From the NCBI RefSeq assembly GCF_030580955.1, contig NZ_JAUQON010000009.1, forward strand, positions 124,001 through 188,000: a DNA stretch of 64,000 nucleotides, given 5' to 3'. Below the pieces are notes generated by a model. It had not been told where the DNA came from. It saw only the letters and a program-made list of their open reading frames with translations, and ran no database searches. Both the position numbers and the translations under genes were made by a program. The DNA comes from Hymenobacter convexus (lineage in GTDB: Bacteria; Bacteroidota; Bacteroidia; Cytophagales; Hymenobacteraceae). This document shows, one piece after another, positions 18,567 through 27,389 of the stretch; positions within the stretch are counted from its first letter, which is position 1; each line of letters begins with the position of its first letter.

Positions 18567-18611
18567 GCCCAACATTATTTTGGCTAAGCCAAAATAATGT
18601 TGGGCTTTTTC
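18567..18611 (+). terminator. Terminator with an 18-bp perfect stem
   Basis: Arms 18567-18584 and 18588-18605 are exact reverse complements (GCCCAACATTATTTTGGC on the left) with a TAA loop, followed by TTTTTC. It ends the sdpRI-like unit. The stem is far more AT-rich than other terminators here. Confidence 0.9.
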
Positions 18612-18675
18612 AATTTTGAGCACTATATTTTTTGTTATAATCACAGATTATAAGTGAATTTAACCAGACCAAAAC

Positions 18676-18707
18676 TTGCAAAAGCAGGTGAAAATGTTGT
18701 ACGTTTG
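18676..18707 (+). promoter_or_regulatory. Promoter of the first small CarboxypepD_reg gene
   Basis: TTG at 18676-18678 and TACGTTTG at 18700-18707 are 21 nt apart, matching the Bacteroidota consensus. The region just downstream (ATCATTCAA) is shared with the second gene's promoter at 19384. Confidence 0.65.
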
Positions 18708-18732
18708 CATCATTCAATTAATACTTGTATTA

Positions 18733-19170
18733 ATGCAACGCATCACCATCCTCCGCATTTCCCCTATTGTAGCCGTCATCGCGCTCCTGCTGACGTCGCT
18801 GCCTGGCCGCGCCCAACTGGCCTATAACTATATGCCACGGCCTACTGAAACCGCAGCCAACACAACCGAGCCCGAGGTGGGCAAGGTTGCCGTGAAAACT
18901 GCCATGAAAATGGTACATGGCGTGATTCAAAACGAGCAAGGTGCCCTGCCGGGTGCCACCGTATGGCTGCAAGGCAGCCGCACCATCGCCGTTACCAATG
19001 CCGAAGGCGAATTTGAGTTGCAGGTGCCAGCCGATGCCCAAACCGTGCAATTGATTTGCAGCTACGGCGGCCTTCAGGAGCAAGTACTGACGTTGACGCC
19101 GGTACAGGCCATGGGCTCCATCTACCTGGCGCACAACAAAAAGTCGATAAAGGCTAGCATAGCCCAATAG
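18733..19170 (+). CDS. Small secreted CarboxypepD_reg-like protein
   Basis: 145 residues from the ATG at 18733; the longer frame from 18676 would overlap the promoter. A signal peptide ends at GRAQ (about residue 30). A CarboxypepD_reg-type beta-sandwich follows: KMVHGVIQNEQGALPGATVWLQGSRTIAVTNAEGEFELQVPADAQTVQLICSYGGLQEQVLTL. Such domains usually open TonB-dependent receptors; here it stands alone with a short basic tail (HNKKSIKASIAQ). Function unknown. The next gene encodes a paralogue with the same promoter core, so the pair likely arose by duplication and is co-regulated. Confidence 0.78.
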   Translation: MQRITILRISPIVAVIALLLTSLPGRAQLAYNYMPRPTETAANTTEPEVGKVAVKTAMKMVHGVIQNEQGALPGATVWLQGSRTIAVTNAEGEFELQVPADAQTVQLICSYGGLQEQVLTLTPVQAMGSIYLAHNKKSIKASIAQ

Positions 19171-19239
19171 TTTTTCGAGCCGTAGTCATGCGGCTTGCAA
19201 GTAGCACCTTCCTTTCTGCATATCTAGTCTCAAACTGGG

Positions 19240-19270
19240 AACCCCGACTCGCTATGGTCGGGGTTTTTCT
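19240..19270 (+). terminator. Terminator after the first CarboxypepD_reg gene
   Basis: AACCCCGAC (19240-19248) pairs with GTCGGGGTT (19257-19265), followed by TTTC. It separates the paralogous pair into two transcripts. Confidence 0.85.
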
Positions 19271-19383
19271 TTAGATATCAGGCAGGAAAACGCCTTGCTT
19301 CTATTGGAGCTCAAAAAGTATACATTCACCGGCGAATTCCCAAGGTTGGACGAAGCGGCAAAAAGGCGGGTTTGGTACAAGTC

Positions 19384-19391
19384 TACATTTG
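19384..19391 (+). promoter_or_regulatory. -7 element of the second CarboxypepD_reg gene
   Basis: TACATTTG is a perfect TAnnTTTG. With the bases that follow (TATCATTCAA) it matches the promoter at 18700 in 16 of 18 positions. No -33 TTG is visible at the standard spacing. Confidence 0.55.
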
Positions 19392-19437
19392 TATCATTCA
19401 ACAAAGGCAACACCATTGCCACTCTTTTTTTCTGCTC

Positions 19438-19920
19438 ATGCGCTCCTCTTTTCTCCTCTTCGCTTCGCTTCTGACTTTAGCCGCTAGTCTGACCATCAAC
19501 CTCGTTCAGGCACAGGTGTATGCCAGCAATTCGGCATTTGCATCGGCCAAAACGGAGCCGACACCGGCCAATGGCGCCTCAACGGAAAAAGTAGTGCTTG
19601 CTGGTAAAATCACCAACCCGGCTGGCCCGCTGCCGGGCGCCGTGGTAATTCTCACCGCCACCAAGCAAATGGCCGTGACCAACGCTCAGGGTGAATTCGA
19701 ATTCACTGTGCCCGCTAACGCCGGTGCCCTGGCCGCACTGGTCACCTACGCGGGCTATGCCGACGAAAAAATGACCCTGAACGCCTCGGCCGACGCGTCG
19801 ACGGTGAGCCTCACCGATGCGAAGGTGATTGTGGTATCGCGCAAGCAGCAGCTCAAGAAATACATTAAAACCGCGCAAAAGCAAGTGAAACACGACCTGA
19901 AACAGGCCCGTGTGAAGTAG
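19438..19920 (+). CDS. Small secreted CarboxypepD_reg-like protein, paralogue
   Basis: 160 residues from the ATG at 19438, with a signal peptide (to NLVQAQ, about residue 24). The domain is KVVLAGKITNPAGPLPGAVVILTATKQMAVTNAQGEFEFTVPANAGALAALVTYAGYADEKMTL, close to the upstream gene's in the LPGA...AVTNA-GEFE core. The C-terminal tail is a lysine/glutamine-rich helix (KQQLKKYIKTAQKQVKHDLKQARVK), longer than in the paralogue and unusual for a periplasmic protein. Function unknown. It converges on the ABC-permease/peptidase gene with a bidirectional terminator between. Confidence 0.78.
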   Translation: MRSSFLLFASLLTLAASLTINLVQAQVYASNSAFASAKTEPTPANGASTEKVVLAGKITNPAGPLPGAVVILTATKQMAVTNAQGEFEFTVPANAGALAALVTYAGYADEKMTLNASADASTVSLTDAKVIVVSRKQQLKKYIKTAQKQVKHDLKQARVK

Positions 19921-19944
19921 TTTCCCCACCATTTGCCACTCAGC

Positions 19945-19979
19945 AAAAAAGCCCCGGCCAAACTGGCCGGGGCTTTTTT
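19945..19979. terminator. Bidirectional terminator between convergent genes
   Basis: GCCCCGGCCA (19951-19960) pairs perfectly with TGGCCGGGGC (19964-19973), flanked by AAAAAA and TTTTTT. Confidence 0.9.
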
Positions 19980-19999
19980 GTTACTCCTGCGGCTGCCAG

Positions 20000-22900
20000 C
20001 TACAGGTCTTTGGTGTTGTCGTCGAGTTGCCGGTCGATGACCATGTTGTAAGGGTCGACGGCGACGGAGGCGGGCTTTTTGTCCACCACGAAGCGCAGCT
20101 GGTTGTTGCCGGTGCGAAGGCGGCGTTTGGCGATGAGCAGCGGCGGCACGGGCTTTTTGTCGGGGCCCATTTCGGGGAAGATGGCCACGGGCAAGAAGTC
20201 GCGGGATTGGTCGGCGGGCTTTTGGTTGCCCAGACTGTCGGCGTAGAATTTGGCCGACTTCACGGTGAAATCTACCTGGTAGCGGCCGTTGGGCAGCTTC
20301 TTGCTGGTGGCAGCGGTCAGGCGGTTGTCGAACAGGGTGATGCGCTCAAACTGGTCGGTTAAGTAAGACTGCAGCGAATCGGGCGCGGCGCGGCGCAGGT
20401 AGCCGATGAACTCCGTGGAGTTGGTGTAGGGCGGCTGCTGGTAGGCCACGGCGGCCACGTACTGTTTCAGGGCGGCGTTCAATCGGGCCTCGCCCATGGC
20501 GTCCTGCAGGCCATACATCACCACCGAGCCCTTGGCGTAATGGATGTACTGCTGGTTTTCGACCAGTGCCAGCGGCACTTCCTTCTTCTGCTCGAAGGCG
20601 CGGCCACTCAGGTAGCGGCTCTGGTCGAATTTAAGGAAGCGCTGCATGGCGGTGGGGCCGTTGTGGTGGCGCAGCACCATGAGAGCTGAATACTCGGCCA
20701 TACCTTCGGCCATAAGGGTGCTGCCCTGCACGTTGCCCCCGATGACCTGATGCGCCCACCACTGGTGCGCCACCTCATGGGCCGTCACGTAGTAGGGGTA
20801 GTTCAGGTCTTCGGGGTTCTTGTCGTCCACATCGGCGATGAAGCCGATGGACTCGGAAAACGGTACCGTGTTGGCGAAGCTTTGGGCAAACGACTGGTAG
20901 CGCGGGAATTCCAGAATGCGCAGCTGGCGGTGCTGGTAGGGCGAAAAGTTGCGCGAGCAATAGGCCAGGGCATCCTGGGCGCCTTTGGTCATGCGCTGTA
21001 GGTTGTACTCGTGGCCGGGCTGGTAGTAGATGGTGATGGGAATGGTGCGGTGGCCGGCCGTGTCTACCCACTGGGCCTTGTGCTCCTGGTAGCGGGCCGA
21101 GAGGAAGGTGTAGAAGTTGAGCATGGGCCGGTCCATCACGTAGGTGAAGTAGCGGCGGCCGTTTTTCACCCACTCCTTTTGCAGGTAGCCGGGGGCAATG
21201 GCGGTCTGGTCGGCCTCGGTGCTGACGGTAGTGCGGAAGCGAATCCAGTCGGCGTCGGCGCTGATGTAGGTGTTTTGGCGGGCCTTCAGGTCGTTCACCG
21301 GAGCCATGCGGGGCTTGGGTTTCAGGCCGTAATTTTTGCGGTCCTGGTCGCCGCTCAGCTCGGCGTCTTCGCGGTAGCCCAGGCCGGGCAGGTAGCCGCT
21401 GTTGATGAAGGTGCCGTTGTACACGATGTCGGTGTTCGAACCCGAATTGGGGAAGCCGCGCTCCTGGTAGAAGAGGTCCATGCTGAGCGCCAGCGAGTCG
21501 CCGGGGGCCAGGGGCCGGGCCAGGCGGTAGAGGCGCATGCCGTAGGTGGTATCGTTCAGGGCCAGGGTGGCTTGGCCGGTTTGGCCTAAGTTCAGGGCCA
21601 GCACGCGGGGATGCTGCTCCACGGGAATGCTCACAATGACGGTGTCGATAGCGCGGACGTGCTTGTTCACCAGCGTGAACTGGCCCCGGAACCGGACAGC
21701 GCGAGTGCGGGGGAAAATCTCGGTGTTCAGGTCTACGGCCGTGATGCGGGGCTGGGCCACGTCCTTGAGGCGGCGGTACTGCTTCTCGTAAGCCACCTGG
21801 CGCTTCTCGCTCTCCTTGGGCGTCAGGTACTTGTTCAACACATTGGTGTTGTAGAAAATATAGTAGCCCGCGCCTAGGCTCACGAGCAGCCCCAGCGCCA
21901 AGGCGGCGCTGCTGGCGGGGCTCCAGCGGCGGCGGGCTTCCGGCAGGCGGCCGGAGGTATCGGTGCCGCGCACCCAGAGCAGGTTGGCCAGCAGCCCCAG
22001 CAGCAGGGCCACGCCAAGCCACAGCAGTTTGGTCCACCAGAAGGCGGGCAGGAAGTGGCCGTAGCCGTTCATGTCGGAATACGGGCCCGGCGTGGAACCG
22101 CCTCCGAAGCCCAGCAGCCGGTGCCCCAGTCCAATCTGGCCCCGGAAAATATTGGCCACGTAGTACACCACCATCACGGCGAAGCCCAGGTACTTATTGT
22201 TGAGCACCACTTGCGTTGTCATGCTCAGCACGCAGAGCAGCAGCAAAAACGGCAGTTGGTACAGGAACAGCGCCTGCAGGTAGAGGCCTATTTCGTAATG
22301 AAAGTATCCTTTGAAGGTTTGAATGAGTAGGCCGCAGACCATTATCACGGCCAATAAAACCACTTGCACCAGGCTCAGCGCGGCCAGCTTGCTCAGGAAA
22401 GGCACCCAACTGGGCACGGGCACGGCATCGGCAATCTGGGCCACGCCGGCTTCGCGCTCGCGCCACACCAGCTCGCCGCCGTAGAAGATGATGATGGCCA
22501 AGAAAAAAAGAGAAAACGAAGCCGTGATGGCCCCCAGCACCGCATAGGTGACGGGAAAAGTGGACGTATCGAACGTTTTGCCCACCTGTGCCGACGTGGC
22601 CAGCAGCAGGATGATGCCCGCGCCCGCAATGGCGATGAAGTAGCGGCTGCGCACAATGCCCCGGAATTCGAGCTTGGTGAGGCTCCACCACTGGCGCAAA
22701 CTCATGCCGCCCGAAAACACCTGCGCCACGCGGGGCAGGCGCAGGCCGCCCGGCTGGGCTGCGGCCGCGCCGGCCTCGGCGGCCAGGGCGGCACGGCGCG
22801 ACTTCTTATCCGGCTTCTCGGAGGCGAAAGACGAGAACCGGAACCGCGCGTAGCACAGCCCTAGCAGCGCCAGCCCCACGGCCAGCCACACGGCCCGGTT

Positions 22901-23650
22901 CAGCAGCACGTAGCTGGAGAGGGGCAGCAGGAGGTGGTTTTTGTCGGCCGGCGTCCAATAGCGGATGGTGAAATCGATGGCCGCCAGGCCGAACGCATCG
23001 AGGGCCGCTACCAGGTGCTCGTTCTTCAGGTCGCTGAGGTAGGCCGCCGATACCAGGTACACCACCAGCAGCAATACTGAGCCAATGTAGGTGCTCAGGA
23101 TGTTGCGCGTGAGCGTGGCCGCGGTGAAGAAAATAGCGCCCGCAAACAGCAGGTTGGGCAGCACCAGCACCACGTAAGGCCACACGTAGGTACCGGCGGG
23201 CGCACTGGCCAGAAACCGGTCGGCCTCCACCCAGGGCATCACGCCGGCCACGGCCGCACCCAGCCCAATACCGCTGAATACCAGCACCGCAATGAGGTAC
23301 GAACCCAGGAAGCGCCCGCCCAGGTAGCCAAATTTGCTGATGGGCGTGGTGTAAAACAGCGAATGCGTGCGGTATTCGAAGTCGCGGTACACGGGGTTGC
23401 CCATCAGCGAGGAGGCGATGATGACGCCGAACACGCTCAGGATGGCAGTGGTGATGTTGACGGAAAAGGGCGAGTTGATTTTCACCGTCTGCCCGTCGCC
23501 GCCCAGCGAGACATTGACGCCCGTGCCGAAGCCGCCGCCGGCCGCCGTCACCAGCAGAAAAGCCATGAGGAACAGAAGGCCGAAATAAATCCAGGTAGCG
23601 GGCCGCCGGAGGCGGTATTTGAGTTCAAAAAGGAGTATGGGGAGGAACAT
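20000..23650 (-). CDS. ABC transporter permease fused to an M1-family aminopeptidase
   Basis: 1216 residues from the ATG at 23650 (MFLPILLFELKYRLRRPATW); a TTG three codons upstream is the only alternative. The first half has about a dozen membrane helices in two ABC-2-type permease blocks, the second opening WSLTKLEFRGIVRSRYFIAI. A periplasmic M1-type peptidase follows. Its zinc site is HEVAHQWW plus a glutamate in MAEGMAEYSAL, with 19 residues between the second histidine and the first glutamate, one more than in classical M1 enzymes. No GAMEN motif is seen; TVPFSESIGFI occupies that place. This fusion type is known in Bacteroidota, role unproven. Its ATPase is encoded just upstream at 23808-24710. 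Confidence 0.9.
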   Translation of the reverse strand: MFLPILLFELKYRLRRPATWIYFGLLFLMAFLLVTAAGGGFGTGVNVSLGGDGQTVKINSPFSVNITTAILSVFGVIIASSLMGNPVYRDFEYRTHSLFYTTPISKFGYLGGRFLGSYLIAVLVFSGIGLGAAVAGVMPWVEADRFLASAPAGTYVWPYVVLVLPNLLFAGAIFFTAATLTRNILSTYIGSVLLLVVYLVSAAYLSDLKNEHLVAALDAFGLAAIDFTIRYWTPADKNHLLLPLSSYVLLNRAVWLAVGLALLGLCYARFRFSSFASEKPDKKSRRAALAAEAGAAAAQPGGLRLPRVAQVFSGGMSLRQWWSLTKLEFRGIVRSRYFIAIAGAGIILLLATSAQVGKTFDTSTFPVTYAVLGAITASFSLFFLAIIIFYGGELVWREREAGVAQIADAVPVPSWVPFLSKLAALSLVQVVLLAVIMVCGLLIQTFKGYFHYEIGLYLQALFLYQLPFLLLLCVLSMTTQVVLNNKYLGFAVMVVYYVANIFRGQIGLGHRLLGFGGGSTPGPYSDMNGYGHFLPAFWWTKLLWLGVALLLGLLANLLWVRGTDTSGRLPEARRRWSPASSAALALGLLVSLGAGYYIFYNTNVLNKYLTPKESEKRQVAYEKQYRRLKDVAQPRITAVDLNTEIFPRTRAVRFRGQFTLVNKHVRAIDTVIVSIPVEQHPRVLALNLGQTGQATLALNDTTYGMRLYRLARPLAPGDSLALSMDLFYQERGFPNSGSNTDIVYNGTFINSGYLPGLGYREDAELSGDQDRKNYGLKPKPRMAPVNDLKARQNTYISADADWIRFRTTVSTEADQTAIAPGYLQKEWVKNGRRYFTYVMDRPMLNFYTFLSARYQEHKAQWVDTAGHRTIPITIYYQPGHEYNLQRMTKGAQDALAYCSRNFSPYQHRQLRILEFPRYQSFAQSFANTVPFSESIGFIADVDDKNPEDLNYPYYVTAHEVAHQWWAHQVIGGNVQGSTLMAEGMAEYSALMVLRHHNGPTAMQRFLKFDQSRYLSGRAFEQKKEVPLALVENQQYIHYAKGSVVMYGLQDAMGEARLNAALKQYVAAVAYQQPPYTNSTEFIGYLRRAAPDSLQSYLTDQFERITLFDNRLTAATSKKLPNGRYQVDFTVKSAKFYADSLGNQKPADQSRDFLPVAIFPEMGPDKKPVPPLLIAKRRLRTGNNQLRFVVDKKPASVAVDPYNMVIDRQLDDNTKDL

Positions 23651-23680
23651 GACCTTCAATGATTAGGGAGTAAAAAGAAC

Positions 23681-23784
23681 GTCATGCAGAGCGCAGCGAA
23701 GCATCTCGCTTGTGGCAGCAATCCAATCGTTCAGCCGTGTTGATTACTGCTGCACGCGAGATGCTTCGCTGCGCTCTGCATGAC
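23681..23784. repeat. Long palindrome between ABC permease and ATPase genes
   Basis: Arms 23681-23708 and 23757-23784 are perfect reverse complements over 28 nt; loop 48 nt. The core is ATGCAGAGCGCAGCGAAGC, different from the common ATGCTGAGCGCAGCCGAAGC, with both arms changed together. It lies inside the probable ABC operon. Confidence 0.93.
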
Positions 23785-23807
23785 CTTTTGGGGTCGATTC
23801 AACGGCC

Positions 23808-24710
23808 CTAGGCCAATACCGCCCCGTTTTTGCTCCGCACTTCGTAGTTTCTGATTTCCGAGAAGTACACGTCCTCCAAATCCGGGTTCACGGCTTCGAA
23901 GCCGCTGTCCGGGGCCGCGTCGGCCAGAACGTGGACCACGGTTTTGCCCGCGAACAGGCGCGAGCTGATGACTTGCTGGCTGGCTTGCAGCGCCGGCAGG
24001 TCGGACTTCTCGATGAGCTTGCGCCAGATTTTGCCTTTCAGGTTGTTCATCACCGTGAGCGGGTCGCCGGTGAGCAGCACTTCGCCCTTGTTGATGATGG
24101 CCATGTGGCGGCACAGGTCCGACACGTCGCTCACAATGTGGGTGCTGAGGATGACTACCAGGTTTTCGCCAATCTCGCTCAGCAGGTTGTGGAAGCGGTT
24201 GCGCTCGGCGGGGTCGAGGCCGGCGGTGGGCTCGTCGACGATGATGAGGCGCGGGTTGCCGAGCAGGGCCTGGGCAATGCCGAAGCGCTGCTTCATGCCG
24301 CCGGAGTAGCCGCCCACGTACTTTTTGCGCACGTCGTAGAGGTTGGTTTGGTGCAGCAGGGCGGCCACCATTTCCTTGCGCTCCTTGCCGTTGGCGATGC
24401 CTTTGAGGGTGGCGAAGTGGTCGAGCAAATCTTCGGCGCTCACGCTGGGGTACACGCCAAACTCCTGGGGCAGGTAGCCCAGCACGCGGCGCACGGCCTC
24501 CTTATCGCGCAGCACGTCGATGCCATCGAGGCTGATACTTCCGGTGTCGGCGTCCTGCAGGGTGGCAATGGTGCGCATCAGGCTGGATTTGCCGGCGCCG
24601 TTGGGACCCAGCAGGCCGAACATGCCGTTCGGGATTTCGAGGCTGACGTTTTTGAGGGCTTGCGTCCCGTTGGGGTAGGTTTTGGAAAGATTGGTAATGG
24701 TAAGGGACAT
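23808..24710 (-). CDS. ABC transporter ATP-binding protein
   Basis: 300 residues. Walker A GPNGAGKS at residues 35-42, signature YSGGMKQR, Walker B LIIVDEPTAGLDP, and the switch-histidine region VVILSTHIVSD. The C-terminal 70 residues are a typical extension of ABC-2 exporter ATPases. It is encoded directly before the permease-peptidase fusion on the same strand, and the two should form one system. Palindrome 23681-23784 separates them. What the system moves is unknown. Confidence 0.93.
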   Translation of the reverse strand: MSLTITNLSKTYPNGTQALKNVSLEIPNGMFGLLGPNGAGKSSLMRTIATLQDADTGSISLDGIDVLRDKEAVRRVLGYLPQEFGVYPSVSAEDLLDHFATLKGIANGKERKEMVAALLHQTNLYDVRKKYVGGYSGGMKQRFGIAQALLGNPRLIIVDEPTAGLDPAERNRFHNLLSEIGENLVVILSTHIVSDVSDLCRHMAIINKGEVLLTGDPLTVMNNLKGKIWRKLIEKSDLPALQASQQVISSRLFAGKTVVHVLADAAPDSGFEAVNPDLEDVYFSEIRNYEVRSKNGAVLA

Positions 24711-24840
24711 ATGCTTTTTTGCAGAAAATTAGGGATGACGCAAGGTACTGTTTGCCAGGCAGCCGGCAAGGCTTGCCGGGTTGATGAGTGTTTCTGTTGG
24801 TGGGTTGCCCGGGGTGAGTGTGTTCGAAAGGATTAAAAAA

Positions 24841-24876
24841 GAACGTCATGTCGAGCGCAGCCGAGACATGACCGTC
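24841..24876. repeat. Collapsed copy of the long palindrome
   Basis: The full left arm start (GAACGTCATGTCGAGCGCAG) runs directly into ACATGAC, so the ends GTCATGTC (24845-24852) and GACATGAC (24865-24872) now form a short hairpin. It looks like a deletion product of a copy like the one at 16188-16307. Confidence 0.65.
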
Positions 24877-24899
24877 TAAACATTCTCTGATATCTGTCC

Positions 24900-27389
24900 C
24901 TACTGTCCGCCCTGCTTGCTGCCGCCGCCTTTCACGTCGTCGTTCGAGATGGATTTGCGGCGCTTGCCCTGCTGCTCCTGCCCGAAGCGGTAGCCGAAGC
25001 TCACCCGGAAGCTGCGCTGGTAGGCGCGGTACTCCGAGCGTTCCTCAAAGGCCGGCGTGCTGAGGGTGTTGCCAAACACGGTGTAGCTGTTGAATGGGTT
25101 GGAAACGTTGACGGTTAGGTCGGCCTTGTCTTTGAGGAAGGTTTTCTTGGCACCCAGCGAGTAGAAAAGGTAGCCAAGGCCCTTCCCTTGCAGTTCCGGC
25201 CCGGCCAGGGCGCCGTAGCCGAAGGCTTGCACGGTATAGTTCTTGGGCAGCTTGTAGGAGGTATTCAGGTTGAGGCTGGCCGCGAAGCCGCTGCGCTGGA
25301 TGCCCAGCGACGGGCTGCGGCGCACGATGTACGACACGTCGGGGCCGCCGCTGACGTCCCATTTGGGCATCGGCTTGAAGGAACCGTAGAAATTGAGCTG
25401 GTAGAACACATTGGAAGCCACGTTGGCGAAGGTTTCGGCCGTGACGCCGGGGCTGCCCGTGGGCGTGCGCACCGACTCGATGGCATTGCCCGTGCGCCGC
25501 ACCGAACCCGAAACGTTTAGCGAGCCGGCCTTGCCGTTGGTGTTGTAGCTCAGCTCGTACGAATCGGTGATTTCGGGGTCGAGGTTGGGGTTGCCGGAGG
25601 AAATATTGAGGGTATCCTGGCGGTTGACGAAAGGATTGAGGTAGTAGATGTAGGGCCGCGTGATGCGCCGGCTATAGGCCAGGCGCAGGCTGCTCATGTC
25701 GCTGAGGGCGTACTGCGCGAACCCGTTGGGCAGAAACGTGAGGTAGCTCCGCGAAAAGCTGGATTCGGTGGTGCGGAAATTGCCGGCCAGGGCGGTGCGT
25801 TCTAGGCGGCTGCCCAGGCTCAGGTTCAGCTTTTTTCCGGCCGAGAAAGAATAGGTGCCGTAGGCCGCCTGCACGTCCTGGTCGTAGTCGAAATCGGTGG
25901 AGCGGTCGGGCAAGCGCACGAAATCGGCCGTGCGGCCGGGCGTGAAGCCGTCCACCGTGCCCACGGCGCCGGTGCGGCGCCAGATGCTTTTCAGGCCGAA
26001 TTCGAGGGTTTTCTTCTCGCCGAAGGGCTGCACAAAATCAGTTTGAGCCGTGTATTCCGTGGCGGGCGTGCGGTTCTCGCTGCGCTCACGGTAGTCGGTG
26101 CGGCTGAGGTCGAGGGCCACGTCCGAATTGGGGAACTGGCTCAGGTCGTAGTTGTTGGCGCCCACGTTGCGGGCTACCTGGCCCAGCACGCTCCACTCGC
26201 GGCGGGCCTGGGCAAAGGTGCGGGTGTAGGTGCCCGTGAGCTCGCCGTTGAAGTGCTGGTAGGTAGAATTAGTGGCGCGCGTAAACAGCTTGTTCAGGGC
26301 CGCGTTGGGGGCCGTGTAGCGGTTCACGAGGTCGTTATTGTTGTTGCCGCGGTAGCCGTTCAGCGAGCCTGCCAGCGAGAAGCTCTGGTGCTCGCTCAGG
26401 TCGTAGTCGGCGCCCAGCGTGGCGTAGTAGTAGCCGCCGCGGTAGTTGCCGGCGCTGCGCTGGGTCAGCAAGTCGGTGCCCTGGACCAGAAAACCGGTGC
26501 GGTCGCGCAAAAACTCGCTGGGCCCGAAGTTGGTGCCGGCGCTGAGCGAGGAGGTGAAGTTGAATTTGCCTTCGCGGAAGTTCAAGGAGCCGTTGCCGCC
26601 TGCGCTGCGGTTGCCGCCGTTGGCGCTCACGCGGCCGTTCAGGCCCTGGCTCACGCCCTTTTTCAGCACGATGTTGATGATGCCGGCCGTGCCTTCGCCG
26701 TCGTACTTGGCCGGCGGCGTGGTGATGACTTCGATGGTCTTAATTTGGTCGGCGGGGATGCCTTTCAGGGCCTCGGCCAGGTTCTGGGCCATGGTGGGCG
26801 ATGGCTTGTTGTTCACCAGCACTTTGAAGTTGCCGGAGCCGCGCATTTTCACGTTGCCGTCGCCGTCCACGGCCAGCAGCGGGGCTTTGCGCAGCACGTC
26901 GGCAGCGGTGCCGCCGGCGTTGGTCACGTCCTGGTCGGCGTTGTACACCAGGCGGTCGGGCTTCACCTCCACCACCGGCTTGGTGCCGATGACCACCGCT
27001 TCGGCCAGCGCCGTGCCGGCCACGGGCAGGCGGAAAGTGGGCACAGCCGTGGCGCCCGCCGTGATGGTCACGGCCCGCGTCTGGGTGCCGTAGCCCACGT
27101 AGCTCACCCGCAGGCGGGCGGGACCGGGGGACAGCTTAACGAGCGAAAACCGGCCCTGGTCATCGGCGGCCACGCCCGTGATGGGCTTGTCGTTGGGCGC
27201 GGGCGGCAGCAGCACCACCGTGGCGTAGGGCACCGGCTCTTTTTTAAGCGAATCGAGCACGGTGCCGGTGAGGGAGCCGGTGCCCACCACTACGGCCGGG
27301 GCGGCGGGCGCCTGGGCCTGAGCTATGCGCGGGGACGCCCATACTAATCCCAACAGCGCCAGCAGCGCACAAAAGGTAGAATACTTCAT
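24900..27389 (-). CDS. Outer-membrane beta-barrel receptor with CarboxypepD_reg domain (TonB-dependent type)
   Basis: 829 residues from the ATG at 27389 (MKYSTFCALLALLGLVWASPRIAQAQ, signal peptide). The open frame continues to 27608, but that part is not protein-like. A CarboxypepD_reg domain follows (GTGSLTGTVLDSLKKEPVPYATVVLL, about residues 30-120). Next come a plug with DVLRKAPLLAVDGDGNVKMRGSGNFKVLVNNKPSP and TIEVITTPPAKYDGEGTAGIINIVLKK, then a barrel of the OMP_b-brl_3 type ending EYRAYQRSFRVSFGYRFGQEQQGKRRKS. A glycine/serine/lysine-rich tail follows the last strand. Ligand unknown. Its upstream neighbour is a membrane-bound AraC regulator. Confidence 0.9.
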   Translation of the reverse strand: MKYSTFCALLALLGLVWASPRIAQAQAPAAPAVVVGTGSLTGTVLDSLKKEPVPYATVVLLPPAPNDKPITGVAADDQGRFSLVKLSPGPARLRVSYVGYGTQTRAVTITAGATAVPTFRLPVAGTALAEAVVIGTKPVVEVKPDRLVYNADQDVTNAGGTAADVLRKAPLLAVDGDGNVKMRGSGNFKVLVNNKPSPTMAQNLAEALKGIPADQIKTIEVITTPPAKYDGEGTAGIINIVLKKGVSQGLNGRVSANGGNRSAGGNGSLNFREGKFNFTSSLSAGTNFGPSEFLRDRTGFLVQGTDLLTQRSAGNYRGGYYYATLGADYDLSEHQSFSLAGSLNGYRGNNNNDLVNRYTAPNAALNKLFTRATNSTYQHFNGELTGTYTRTFAQARREWSVLGQVARNVGANNYDLSQFPNSDVALDLSRTDYRERSENRTPATEYTAQTDFVQPFGEKKTLEFGLKSIWRRTGAVGTVDGFTPGRTADFVRLPDRSTDFDYDQDVQAAYGTYSFSAGKKLNLSLGSRLERTALAGNFRTTESSFSRSYLTFLPNGFAQYALSDMSSLRLAYSRRITRPYIYYLNPFVNRQDTLNISSGNPNLDPEITDSYELSYNTNGKAGSLNVSGSVRRTGNAIESVRTPTGSPGVTAETFANVASNVFYQLNFYGSFKPMPKWDVSGGPDVSYIVRRSPSLGIQRSGFAASLNLNTSYKLPKNYTVQAFGYGALAGPELQGKGLGYLFYSLGAKKTFLKDKADLTVNVSNPFNSYTVFGNTLSTPAFEERSEYRAYQRSFRVSFGYRFGQEQQGKRRKSISNDDVKGGGSKQGGQ

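Noticed and set aside
26043..27347. A 434-codon frame antisense to the barrel receptor
   Set aside because: Composition (G, V, A, H repeats) is that of reversed beta-barrel coding sequence.
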